Below, one piece after another: positions 28,718 to 38,300 of a DNA stretch of 64,000 bases. The position numbers were made by a program, and so were the translations under genes. How positions within the stretch are numbered: the stretch's first letter is position 1; each line of letters starts with the position of its first letter. This stretch comes from Trichococcus sp. K1Tr (GTDB taxonomy: Bacteria; Bacillota; Bacilli; Lactobacillales; Aerococcaceae). The stretch covers positions 186,001 to 250,000 of the forward strand of contig NZ_JAQMHR010000001.1 in the NCBI RefSeq assembly GCF_028309625.1, in the 5' to 3' direction. The notes beneath the pieces are model-generated. The model ran no database searches. It worked only from the letters and a program-made list of their open reading frames with translations, and was not told the origin of the DNA.

Positions 28718-29644
28718 TTATAGCAATCCGATCAAGCGTCCGCCGATACCAACAACGAACAGTCCAAGAATGATCACGATTGGAGAAACTTTCTTCTTCA
28801 ACAACCACATGCAAAGGAATGTCAACAGCAACGCTGCCAAGCCAGGGATCAATTGATCCAAGTTATTTTGCAAGGTTGTAACTTTTGTGTCGGTCAGTGA
28901 CAAGCCAGAAGTATACTGTGTCAGGGCTTCCTGGATACCGGCAGTGCCAGTAGGCAGGTTTTCCCAGTCGATAAATGCGCCTTCTGAAAGTTTCACTGAA
29001 GAAACGGTTGGAGCAAACGAGATGGATACCCAACGTTGCACCAAGGCAGCCAATACGAACATCCCAAGAATGGAAGCTCCTTTTGTCAAATCCTGCAGTA
29101 TTCCGCCAGACAAATCCTCAGTGATCTTTGATCCAGCCTTATAACCGAATTCTTGGGTATACCACATGAATCCCCAGCGGATAGCGTTCCATGCAACAAA
29201 GAATAAGATAGGTCCTAAGATGTTTCCTGTTAAGGCCAAGGATGCACCTAAAGCCCCCAGAATTGGACGGACTGTAAACCAGAACACTGGGTCACCAACA
29301 CCGGCAAGAGGTCCCATCATTCCGACCTTCACACCTTGAATCGTAACATCATCCACTGGAGCTCCGTTTGCGCGTTCTTCTTCTAGAGCCAGCGTTACTC
29401 CTAATACTGGAGATGCCACATATGGATGTGTATTGAAGAATTCCAAGTGGCGTTTCAATGCTAGGACGCGATCTTCTTTTTCTGGATAAAGTTTCTTGAT
29501 TGCTGGAATCATTGCGAAAGCCCAGCCACCGTTTTGCATCCGCTCATAGTTCCATGATCCTTGAATGAAGGTGGAACGCCAAGCAACTGCTAATCGATCT
29601 TTTTTAGTTAATACGAATTTTTTATCTACCGTATTTTGTGCCAT
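28718..29644 (-). CDS. manN: PTS mannose-family EIID
   Basis: A 308-residue EIID membrane component. The start (DKKFVLTKKDRLAVAWRSTFIQGSWNYERMQNGGWAFAMIPAIKKLYP), PVDDVTIQGVKVGMMGPLAGVGDPVFWFT and the C-terminal membrane helix (SPIVIILGLFVVGIGGRLIGLL) are all diagnostic. With EIIC it forms the sugar channel, which in this family is also a receptor for class IIa bacteriocins. It lies 17 bases after manM. Confidence 0.95.
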   Translation of the reverse strand: MAQNTVDKKFVLTKKDRLAVAWRSTFIQGSWNYERMQNGGWAFAMIPAIKKLYPEKEDRVLALKRHLEFFNTHPYVASPVLGVTLALEEERANGAPVDDVTIQGVKVGMMGPLAGVGDPVFWFTVRPILGALGASLALTGNILGPILFFVAWNAIRWGFMWYTQEFGYKAGSKITEDLSGGILQDLTKGASILGMFVLAALVQRWVSISFAPTVSSVKLSEGAFIDWENLPTGTAGIQEALTQYTSGLSLTDTKVTTLQNNLDQLIPGLAALLLTFLCMWLLKKKVSPIVIILGLFVVGIGGRLIGLL

Positions 29645-29661
29645 GTTTGCAGTCTCCTTTC

Positions 29662-30462
29662 CTAATAGTCGTTGAGTATTGAATCAAGTGGATCGCCAGT
29701 ATTGCCAGAACCGCCATTACCGGAACCGCCCATTTTAGAAAGGTTCAAGTAGATCAAGGCCATTGCAACACCTAGGGCTCCTAATGCGATCAACGTCAAT
29801 TGAGATACAGCGGCAACAACGAAACCAATGATGAAGAATGGCCATACTTCTTTGGTGGCCATCATATTGATTACCATTGCATAACCAACGGCTACGACCA
29901 TACCGCCACCGATTGCCATTCCATCAGTCAACCAACCCGGCATTGCTTCCAACCCAGAACGGACAGCGTCTGCAGGGATGAACAGTAGCAAGGCAGCAGG
30001 AATTGCGATACGCAAACCTTGCATAGCAATAGCCCCAATTTGAAGCCATTCAATCTTGCGATAGTCGCCTTGTTCTGCAGCTGCGTCCATCAAATGAACG
30101 ATAGGAACAGCGAGCGTACGAACGAACATTGTCAAAACTAATCCAGCTACAGCCAGAGGAATCGCAATGGCGATTGCGGAAGATACGCCATTTACACCTT
30201 GTCCACCCAAAACCAAAATAATTGCCGATGCAACAGAAGCAAGTGCTGCGTCAGGAGCTACAGCTGCTCCGATATTTGCCCAACCTAATGCGATCATTTG
30301 TAATGATCCGCCAAGAATAATACCAGCTTCAAGATTACCTGTGACAAGTCCGATAAGTGTACATGCAACGAGCGGTTGATGGAATTGGAATTCATCTAAA
30401 ATGCCTTCCATCCCGGCAAAGAATGCCACGATGATGACTAGAATAATTGAAACGACTGACAT
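29662..30462 (-). CDS. manM: PTS mannose-family EIIC
   Basis: A 266-residue EIIC with about seven to eight membrane segments. It begins MSVVSIILVIIVAFFAGMEG and contains FHQPLVACTLIGLVTGNLEAGIILGGSLQMIALGWANIGAAVAPDAA, the conserved substrate-channel region. The C-terminus has a Gly/Ser-rich tail. AGGAGG lies before ATG 30462, 21 bases after manL. Confidence 0.95.
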   Translation of the reverse strand: MSVVSIILVIIVAFFAGMEGILDEFQFHQPLVACTLIGLVTGNLEAGIILGGSLQMIALGWANIGAAVAPDAALASVASAIILVLGGQGVNGVSSAIAIAIPLAVAGLVLTMFVRTLAVPIVHLMDAAAEQGDYRKIEWLQIGAIAMQGLRIAIPAALLLFIPADAVRSGLEAMPGWLTDGMAIGGGMVVAVGYAMVINMMATKEVWPFFIIGFVVAAVSQLTLIALGALGVAMALIYLNLSKMGGSGNGGSGNTGDPLDSILNDY

Positions 30463-30483
30463 AATATACCTCCTCTTTTCTTG

Positions 30484-31470
30484 TTATGCCTTTGCTAATT
30501 CTTCTTTAGCTTTTTTCAGCAACGAATCCATTTTTTCCGATGAATCATTCGGAACTTTCCGGACATCAAATTTAACGCCTTTTGCTTTCAATGTTTCAAA
30601 TGCTTTCACATCTTCAGGCCCCATTGACAAGACCTTATTTACAACAACCTTGCCGACTGAGTGGGCCATTGACCCGACATTCAATTCCTCAATCTTCACG
30701 CCGCCATCAATTACCCGAACGACATCTTGCACATTTTCAAAAAGTAAAAGAGCATGCGTATTCCCAAATCGTGGATCCTTGGCAATTTCAATCATTTTTT
30801 TGATTGGAATTACATTGGCTTTAACTCCTGGAGGAGCTGCTTGCACGATCAGGTTTTTCCGTAATTCATCTCTTGAGACATCATCAGAAACCACAATGAT
30901 TCGATTTGTTCCGGCTGATTTCGCCCACGTTGTTGCCACTTGTCCATGAAGCAACCGTGAATCCAACCGAACCAAAGCTAACTTGATTTTGCCATCGCCC
31001 ACGACTGTCCCTGCAGGAAGGCTGCCTGTTAGCTGTTGCCCCTTAGAAGCCGCTTCCACTTTCTTTGGCTCTAAACTTTCAGGCTTAGCTCTTACGCCAT
31101 CCTTCGCTGCTGGAAGAATTTGCGCGGCAATCTTTTGTGCCGACTCACTGCTTAGGCGCGCAGCATACGCTTCGATGACCATTGGAAGGTTCATTCCAGC
31201 GATGATTGCCCATGTGTCTTTATGCGCTTCAAAAAGGCTGTTGGCCTGATTGAACGGTGTTCCGCCCCATAAGTCCACTAAGAACAACACTTCCTCTGGG
31301 TTGTCAAAAGATGCGATAGCCTCTTGCATCTTTGCTTTGACATCGTCAGGCCCTTCGCTAGGCGCCAAGGTCACTGCTGTGACATTTTCTTGTTCGCCGA
31401 AAATCATCGAAGCAGATTGCAGAATGCCTTCAGCGAAATCCCCATGACTTGCTAGGATAATTCCTACCAT
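30484..31470 (-). CDS. manL: PTS mannose-family EIIAB
   Basis: A 328-residue two-domain protein. The EIIA domain (1-~135) has its phospho-His at position 9 (IILASHGDFAEG) and FLVDLWGGTPFNQA. An Ala/Lys-rich linker follows. The EIIB domain (~165-328) has its phospho-His in RLDSRLLHGQVATTW. It carries phosphate from HPr to mannose or related hexoses entering via ManM/ManN. It is the first gene of the operon, 81 bases downstream of a -24/-12 promoter. Confidence 0.95.
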   Translation of the reverse strand: MVGIILASHGDFAEGILQSASMIFGEQENVTAVTLAPSEGPDDVKAKMQEAIASFDNPEEVLFLVDLWGGTPFNQANSLFEAHKDTWAIIAGMNLPMVIEAYAARLSSESAQKIAAQILPAAKDGVRAKPESLEPKKVEAASKGQQLTGSLPAGTVVGDGKIKLALVRLDSRLLHGQVATTWAKSAGTNRIIVVSDDVSRDELRKNLIVQAAPPGVKANVIPIKKMIEIAKDPRFGNTHALLLFENVQDVVRVIDGGVKIEELNVGSMAHSVGKVVVNKVLSMGPEDVKAFETLKAKGVKFDVRKVPNDSSEKMDSLLKKAKEELAKA

Positions 31471-31550
31471 TTGTATACCTCCTATTGAATGTATTTTATG
31501 ACTGTTTGGATAAATAGCTTGGTAGGCTATTTGCCAGACACTTAACTATA

Positions 31551-31566
31551 TGCAAAAAGCGTGCCA
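31551..31566 (-). promoter_or_regulatory. Sigma-54 (-24/-12) promoter of the mannose PTS operon
   Basis: The minus strand reads TGGCACGCTTTTTGCA, which fits the TGGCACG-N4-TTGCA consensus exactly. Transcription should start about 12 bases downstream, near 31540, some 70 bases before manL. Confidence 0.95.
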
Positions 31567-31609
31567 ACTTAGTGTATGGCTCATTCTCTCGGAGAAAAAA
31601 ATAATAAAA

Positions 31610-31676
31610 ATACACTAAAACCCACAGTGTTTTAGTGTATCGTTTTTATTTATCATTAGTGTATGATACAGTGTAT
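31610..31676 (-). promoter_or_regulatory. Upstream activator sites for the sigma-54 promoter
   Basis: A perfect 12-bp inverted repeat (ATACACTAAAAC 31610-31621, GTTTTAGTGTAT 31629-31640) and a second palindrome GATACAGTGTATC near 31663-31676, with further ATACACT copies near 31575 and 31657. They lie 45-110 bases upstream of the -24 element, the distance for enhancer binding by a LevR/ManR-type activator. Confidence 0.75.
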
Positions 31677-31678
31677 CG

Positions 31679-34555
31679 TTATTCTTGATAGGCCAGCAGT
31701 TGCTGCAGATAGTATACTTCATCTTTCGGCATTTCAATTTGAAAGGTGCCGCTCAGGAGATTTAAGGACTGTTCCAGCTGCTTAAATGTTTCTGTCTGTT
31801 CGTTCGTTTCCAACTCTTCTTGCGGCGCGATCAATGTATCTTGGCGCAGTGACCGCTCAAACATTCCCGCGAGGTGCATCAAAAGATTGATTGCTTGGGA
31901 ATAATTCTCTTCATTCTTCAATAGGGAAGAACTAAACTTCCACAAAGGTTCGATCAGCTTTTGCGGATTCAAGAAAGTAAAGCTTTGCGTCATGTATTCC
32001 ACGCATATCTGCTTTGCCTTTTCCAATGTCAACTCGCTATCATCATAGGATTCGGACTCTTCCACTAAATAGTCCAATACTTTTTCGGCATCTCCGTTGA
32101 AGAAATTTTCCATTGGAATGTAAACGGCATCGATTTTTGGTTTGACGATTCCTGTTGTCGCCAGGATTTCATACTGCTGTTGCAAGTTGACCAGCTGCTC
32201 ATCCATTTCGATCACCGAGATCGGCAGTACCTCGATTTCCACGTCAAAATATTTCTCTAAATGCTTGTCGATGAGCTCTTTCATCTTTTGCGCGGTTCCT
32301 TCACCCGAGGCGCAGATCGCAATGATTGCCTTTTTGCGCTCTAAAGTGTGCCCGTTCTCTTCTCTCGTGGTCACGGTGGTGCCTGCATAACCACGAAAAG
32401 ATTTGAGCGATCGATAAATTTCATCAAGTGTCGTTTCAACAAGATTCGTCTTGCGCACCGTCTCCAAAACGATTGGGGTCGTGACCATGTCGATCGTTTT
32501 GACCTCAATTCCGGTTTTTTCTGTGATTTTTTCCGAAAAGGTCGTCAGCGAGCCCATATCGACCAGCAAAATGACGCCGCTCCCTCGATCGATTTCTTGG
32601 ACACAATGAATAATTTTTTCGAGGGCCACTTGGGGCTTCATCTCAAGAGGCATATCTACAGCGCGAATATTGTCGACCCCCAACAATGTCGTCACAACCT
32701 CCGCCATGCTCGTTGCTGTACTCTTGCCATGGGCTGCAATCACAACACCCACTCGCCCGGTGACCTTGTCTTGCTTTAATGAAACCAGCAACAAAGTCAG
32801 ATAATAGGTCTCCACCTCAGGGATGTTGATGCCGTATTCTTTTTGCAGCTCCTGTTTCATCCATTTTGCGACCGTAAACTCTTGAGGATAATCTTCCACC
32901 ATATTTTTGATGCTTGCATGGAGTGTCCGGCTGCTTTCCCCTAATTGAATCCGCTTTAAAAACGAACTGATATGAAGACTCATCGCATAGACGAAATTCC
33001 GTTGGATGTGATAATCCAAATGATCTTGCGCATACTCAAACATATCTTTTGCAAAGCGAATAATGCGTTGATCAATGATTTCGGAAAGCTTTTTCTCCGT
33101 GTCAAAGGTCAAACCCGTATCACGATAAAAAGACTTCAGATGGACATTGATGTCGGTCGTGATGTAATGGTTAATGGATTCCTTATCTAGCCCCTCTTCC
33201 CGCAGCAGCGCGGCCTTATTCCCGATAATTTCATATAAATTATAAGGAAGCTCATAGGAATCGTCTTTCAGCGGGCTCTCCGCTCCTTCATTCGGCACCA
33301 ACGTCAGCACGGGCTCCAGCATCCGAGTGAGCTCATTCAAGCGTTCGCGATGATTATTCGCCAGATTGAGCAGGCCGTTTTGGATCTCTGGAGTCAGCTC
33401 ATCCAAGGTAATCGATATTTCACTTGAATTCATATAGTTCAAAAAAGCTCGCGCACAAACAAGCTGGACATTCGATTTCAGCTGCCCGACATTTCCGTAG
33501 GTTACGCTGCCGATCAAAGCCTTCACTGCGTCCTGTTTCACATGGATACTTTTTTGGATTCGATTGGCTTCGATCGAGACCATCCGCTTCAACAAATCCA
33601 CCTGTTCAGCGATTGGACGCTCCGAAAATTGCGGTAATTTAATGACGATCGGGATACGTCGCACAAAGGTCTGGAGCAAACTGGAAGCGGGATCTTCCGT
33701 CGTTGCACAAACAAGACGGACATTGACTTTATTGGCTTTATCGGTTTCGCCCAATCGATTATAGGTGCCGTGATCCAGAAGATAAAAAATCATTTCTTGC
33801 CCTTCAGGCGGCAGGCGGTGCACTTCGTCCATAAAGAGCATGCCGCCGTCTGCCCGTTGGATCAAGCCGTCCGTCGTTTCCGTCGCTCCTGTAAAAGCAC
33901 CCTTGCGATAGCCGAACAAATGAGCCATCAATAATTCGGGATTGTGCGCATAGTCGGCACAATTGAACACAACCAGCTCTTTATCAGCTGCAAAAACTTG
34001 ATTTGCTTGCGCAAAACGAAACATCGCATGAACAAAAAAGGTTTTCCCGCTCCCTGTCGGTCCAGTGATCAAGCAGCTTAACCCCTTAGGCGGATAGAGA
34101 ATCGCTGCCTTTGCCTGATCAACTTGAGTCCGCATACTGTCTTTTGAACCGATTACATTCGCAAAAACCTCATTATTTGTTTCCCGGCTGCCCGCATGCT
34201 TTCCTTCCCGGGTTGCGGGGACACGAGAAATTTCAGAAACAGGGCCGCGTTTTTCGCTGGTTGGCCTTGCTATTGGCTTGGGTTGGTCTTCTTTATATGA
34301 GTGCATCTTTTTTTGTGGTCGCTCAGGCCATGCCAAAGAGTGATCCGCATATCTGACCGGTCGACCAGAGGATTTGATCAGTTTTCCCTGACGCACGAGC
34401 TCATTTAAGTCGCTGCTTGCATTGGGCCGTTTGATCTCGAGCTGCATCACGACATCCTGAGTCGTCACGCCTTCGTCTCCCTGCTCAAAAGCAGCTTCTG
34501 TCCACTCCTGCGAGCGGATTTTGATATACTCGTAGATTCTGTCAATTCGTTTCAC
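31679..34555 (-). CDS. manR: Sigma-54-dependent PTS activator, LevR/ManR family
   Basis: A 958-residue enhancer-binding protein. An N-terminal winged helix (~1-75) is followed by the AAA+ domain with Walker A ITGPTGSGKT (163-171), the sigma-54 contact GAFTGA (219-224) and GGMLFMDEVHRLP. Then come PRD1 (~450-570), a mannose EIIA-like domain (VVIAAHGKSTATSMAEV), an EIIB-Gat-like domain with its Cys (IIAICASGEGTAQKM) and a C-terminal PRD2. PTS phosphorylation at these sites tunes activity to sugar flow. The start is GTG 34555 with AAAGGAGG 7 bases upstream. Its stop lies against the activator sites of the PTS operon it should control. Confidence 0.95.
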   Translation of the reverse strand: MKRIDRIYEYIKIRSQEWTEAAFEQGDEGVTTQDVVMQLEIKRPNASSDLNELVRQGKLIKSSGRPVRYADHSLAWPERPQKKMHSYKEDQPKPIARPTSEKRGPVSEISRVPATREGKHAGSRETNNEVFANVIGSKDSMRTQVDQAKAAILYPPKGLSCLITGPTGSGKTFFVHAMFRFAQANQVFAADKELVVFNCADYAHNPELLMAHLFGYRKGAFTGATETTDGLIQRADGGMLFMDEVHRLPPEGQEMIFYLLDHGTYNRLGETDKANKVNVRLVCATTEDPASSLLQTFVRRIPIVIKLPQFSERPIAEQVDLLKRMVSIEANRIQKSIHVKQDAVKALIGSVTYGNVGQLKSNVQLVCARAFLNYMNSSEISITLDELTPEIQNGLLNLANNHRERLNELTRMLEPVLTLVPNEGAESPLKDDSYELPYNLYEIIGNKAALLREEGLDKESINHYITTDINVHLKSFYRDTGLTFDTEKKLSEIIDQRIIRFAKDMFEYAQDHLDYHIQRNFVYAMSLHISSFLKRIQLGESSRTLHASIKNMVEDYPQEFTVAKWMKQELQKEYGINIPEVETYYLTLLLVSLKQDKVTGRVGVVIAAHGKSTATSMAEVVTTLLGVDNIRAVDMPLEMKPQVALEKIIHCVQEIDRGSGVILLVDMGSLTTFSEKITEKTGIEVKTIDMVTTPIVLETVRKTNLVETTLDEIYRSLKSFRGYAGTTVTTREENGHTLERKKAIIAICASGEGTAQKMKELIDKHLEKYFDVEIEVLPISVIEMDEQLVNLQQQYEILATTGIVKPKIDAVYIPMENFFNGDAEKVLDYLVEESESYDDSELTLEKAKQICVEYMTQSFTFLNPQKLIEPLWKFSSSLLKNEENYSQAINLLMHLAGMFERSLRQDTLIAPQEELETNEQTETFKQLEQSLNLLSGTFQIEMPKDEVYYLQQLLAYQE

Positions 34556-34795
34556 CCGGATTCCTCCTTTTACTTCATCACCCTAAAAGTACCATAGTCC
34601 CGAAAAAAACGAAAGAGTAAGCTTACGAAAAGTCCTATTTAAAAGAGCCTTTAAGAGGAAGCTCAAAAGACACTTATGCAATAGCCATATAATGATTTCC
34701 AAAATACTTAAACTATTTATGAAAATACTTCTTACACGCTTTCTACATTTGTGATACCATGGTTGACGTTGCACAAAAATAGAAGGAGTGTTTAT

Positions 34796-35257
34796 ATGCC
34801 CACAAACAAAAAAGAAGGAATTATTTTTACAATGATAATGTGCTCTATGATGGTGTTAGGAATGAGCCTTTACAATCTGCAGTTACATGACAATTTAGCT
34901 CTTATGCCGCTTGTGGCAGGCTTAGTACCCGGTTTTGTTGTTGCCTTTGTTTTAGACGTATTCATTGTAGGAGTGATCGCAAAGAAAATTGCTTTTCGAC
35001 TACCCATCAAAAAAGAAAATAAGGTGCAGTTAATTTTGACAATCTCCAGTTTGATGGTTCTAGGGATGGTCACTTTCATGTCATTATTCGGTGTTCTTAT
35101 GGAAGGCGGCATCCCTGATAATTTATGGGCGGCCTATAGCGAAGCGTGGAAAATGAATGTTATTGTCGCTTTGCCGTTACAATTGTTGGTTGTTGGACCT
35201 ATTTCTCGGACAATTCTTGGTAATATCCAAGCCAATAGTCAGCTTATTTTGGAATAA
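34796..35257 (+). CDS. DUF2798-type small membrane protein
   Basis: A 153-residue protein with four predicted membrane helices arranged as two similar halves (FTMIMCSMMVLGMSLYN and LTISSLMVLGMVTFMSL), the layout of DUF2798 proteins. Function is unknown. GAAGGAGTG precedes ATG 34796; an in-frame upstream ATG at 34751 lacks a binding site. It is transcribed divergently from manR and ends before a bidirectional terminator. Confidence 0.8.
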   Translation: MPTNKKEGIIFTMIMCSMMVLGMSLYNLQLHDNLALMPLVAGLVPGFVVAFVLDVFIVGVIAKKIAFRLPIKKENKVQLILTISSLMVLGMVTFMSLFGVLMEGGIPDNLWAAYSEAWKMNVIVALPLQLLVVGPISRTILGNIQANSQLILE

Positions 35258-35286
35258 CCCTTAACGCACGATTGTTGAAAAATCAG

Positions 35287-35344
35287 AAAAAGGTGGAGTA
35301 TCCTGGATTTAATCCTTGGATGCTCCACCTTTTTCGGTTTAATT
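35287..35344. terminator. Bidirectional terminator
   Basis: AAAAAGGTGGAG (35287-35298) pairs with CTCCACCTTTTT (35333-35344), with a GGAT/ATCC inner pair. It serves the plus-strand DUF2798 gene and minus-strand rexA. Confidence 0.85.
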
Positions 35345-38300
35345 TAAACGGAAATATTCGTATGGTTCGAAAGCAGCGCGATGTATGCCGCACTGACTGG
35401 TTTCTGACGGATGGTCTCGAGGCCCTTCTTGTACAGGTTCATCTGGCCGCGGTACTTGTCGACGATGTTCTCGGGCAATACCGGAGCTTGATCGCCCACG
35501 AAATCGGTTTTGAAGTCGTAGAGGACGATGTGATCGTCGTACTCGATGAAGCCGTCGATGATACCGTGGATCAGCAGATTGTCAGTTGAGTCTTCCGGCA
35601 TCTCAGCGAATATCCGACTTGCCGGAATCAGCAACGAGAACGGCATTTCCCGTCTCACTCTGTCGGCATTCGCCTGGATTTCCTGCCCCAAATCGGTTTG
35701 GAAGAACAACGCGATCTGTTCCGCGTCCAGCTTCTCCGCAACAGCCTTCTCCAGCAGTCCATCATCTACCAATTCAAGCAACAATTTCGCCACATAGGCT
35801 GCGGTGATTTCCTTTTCCAGATCCACGGACTGCATTACAAAGTGGGTCGCTGTACCGATTTCGGCGCTATTCGGCATCACCATCTCCTGCATGAAGCGCG
35901 GGCGCGGGAATTCGGGCTCCACATAGCGGGAGACCCGTTTGGTGTCGGAAAGGTCCAGCTTCAGCATATGGCTCTCGTCCGGATCCTCGAACAGCCGCTT
36001 GATCTCGGAAACGGACTGGTAGCTGGTGGTCGTCGTTGCCGCTTCATAAGGATATTTCGCCTCCATCAGGGCAACGGCCAGCTTCATCTCTTCAGCCAAA
36101 GAATGCTCATGCGCCTCGACTTTCGCCGTCGCCATCTGCTCGATTTCGTCTTTCCACTGCGATTCGTTGATCTCCTCCATGGCGACCGGGATGTAGGACA
36201 ACAGGTCTTCCTCGCGGAAAGTCTGGATGCTGAAATGCACCGGGTAATGCGTCAGTTCGCCGCGGTACTCCTTATGGAAATGGTCGTTCTCGGCGTCCTC
36301 ATGACGGTAGAGACACATGCCGAGCCATTTCATCATCGAGCTAGCCTGTAGGCGCAGGTAATCCGGCAGCAGTTTCCCGCTTGTTCCGTCGGCCACTTGC
36401 CAATCGGCCCAAAGCTTCTCTTCGGATTTGTAGGAGCCGACCAGGAACAATTTCTGTTCGGCGCGGGTCAGGGCCACATAGAGCTTGCGCATCTCTTCCG
36501 CCAACAGTTTCTTTTTCTTTTCAATCGCCAACGCTTGGCGCGCCAAGGAAGGGTACTGGACCCGTTGCTGGACGTCGAAATAATCGGTCCCGAGGCCGTG
36601 CGTCTCCGAGAAGATGTATTTGCTTTGGGTATCGCTCAGGTTGAACCGCTTTGACAGATCCATGAGGAAGACGACCGGGAACTCCAGGCCTTTGCTGGCG
36701 TGGATAGTCATGACCCTTACGGCATCCTCATCGTCGCTGAAGGAAGTCGGCTCAGCCAAATCCTTGTCGCGCTGCTGGATCTTCTCGATGAAGCGGATGA
36801 ACTGGAACAGCCCTTTGTAGTTCGTTTCCTCGTACTTCTTGGCCCGCTCATAGAGAGCGTGGAGATTGGCCGTCCGCTGTTTGCCGGCGACCATGCCGCC
36901 GACGTAATCGAGGAAGTGGGTGTCGTTGTAGATGGTCCAGATCAGGGTGACGAGACTGCTCCGTCTGGCCGTGTTGCGCCATTCGTGCAATCGTCCCATG
37001 AACAGCGCCAGTTTGCTGTGCGCGTCCTTGATTTCCGCAGTCTGGTCGATTTCAGTTGCTTCGCAGATTTTGATGAAATGCTGCACGGCTTCATAGAAAT
37101 CGCCGTTCTTCTGCTGGATGCGGATCAGCGCCAGCTGCTTCTCGTCCAAACCGACAATTGGCGAACGCAGCACTGCCGCAAGCGGGATATCCTGGCGCGG
37201 GTTGTCGATCACCTTCAGCAAGGACAGGATGATCGAAACCTCGGTGCGCTGGAAATAACTCTCCGTGTCGTTCAGGATGAGCGGTATCTGGAAATCCTTG
37301 AAGATCTCCAGGATGACAAGGTTGTTCTTCTTCGTCGGCGTCAGCAGCACGATGTCCCGGTAGGAAAGCGGCCGTTCTTCCTTGTTCTTCTTATCGTAGA
37401 TCAGGAACTTCTCATCAATCAGCGCCTTGATCTTCTGCGCGACCATCGTGACTTCCCCGGCTGTCTTGTCGTCGATCGTCAGGTCGGCTTCGAGATCGTT
37501 CTCCGGCGTGAGTGTTTCCTCGCCGTTGTCGGCATCCTCGGACAGGTAGATCAGCAGTTCGGTCTGGTTTAGCTCGCTCTCCGGAAAGGATTTGTTGCCG
37601 GCCTGGAGCTTCGCGGCTTCGTCGTAGTCCATCTGGCCGACTTTTTCGTCCATCAATTGCTCGAAGATGAAATTCGTGAAATGAATGACCTCTGCGCGCG
37701 ATCGGAAGTTTTCCGCCAGAATGATCCGTTCCCCGCCGTTTTTGTCGGCAAAGGCCGCGTATTTGCGCAGAAACAGGCTCGGGTCGGCCAAGCGGAAGGC
37801 GTAGATGGACTGTTTGACATCCCCAACCATGAACAGGTTCTCGGTTTCCGGCTGATGCCGCGTCACCCAGTAGAGGATGCTCTCCTGCAGCTGGTTCACG
37901 TCCTGGTATTCGTCGATCAGCACTTCTTCGAATTTGTTGCGGTAATAAGCGCTCGCGTCGCTCATCTTGCGCTCCCCGTCCTCGGCGATTGGCGCCAGAA
38001 TCTGCAGTGTCAGATGCTCCAGGTCATTGAAATCGAGCACATTATCGTCCAATTTCCGTTCCCAATAGGCTTCGGAAAAGCGTTTCGTCACCCGGGCCAT
38101 CTCTTCGGCATACGGGTGGATTCCCCGCAGGACTTCCTCCTGTTCCGCAAGTGGCCGGTTGAGGTATTGTGCGCTCAATGAGGCGAAATCCTTCTTGTAT
38201 TTGTCGCGCAGGTTTTTCAGCAGTGCTTTCTGATCCTTCACTTCATCAGGATCGGCCTTCTTGCTGCTTGGCCAACGCGCAAACTGCAGTTGTTCGTTCG

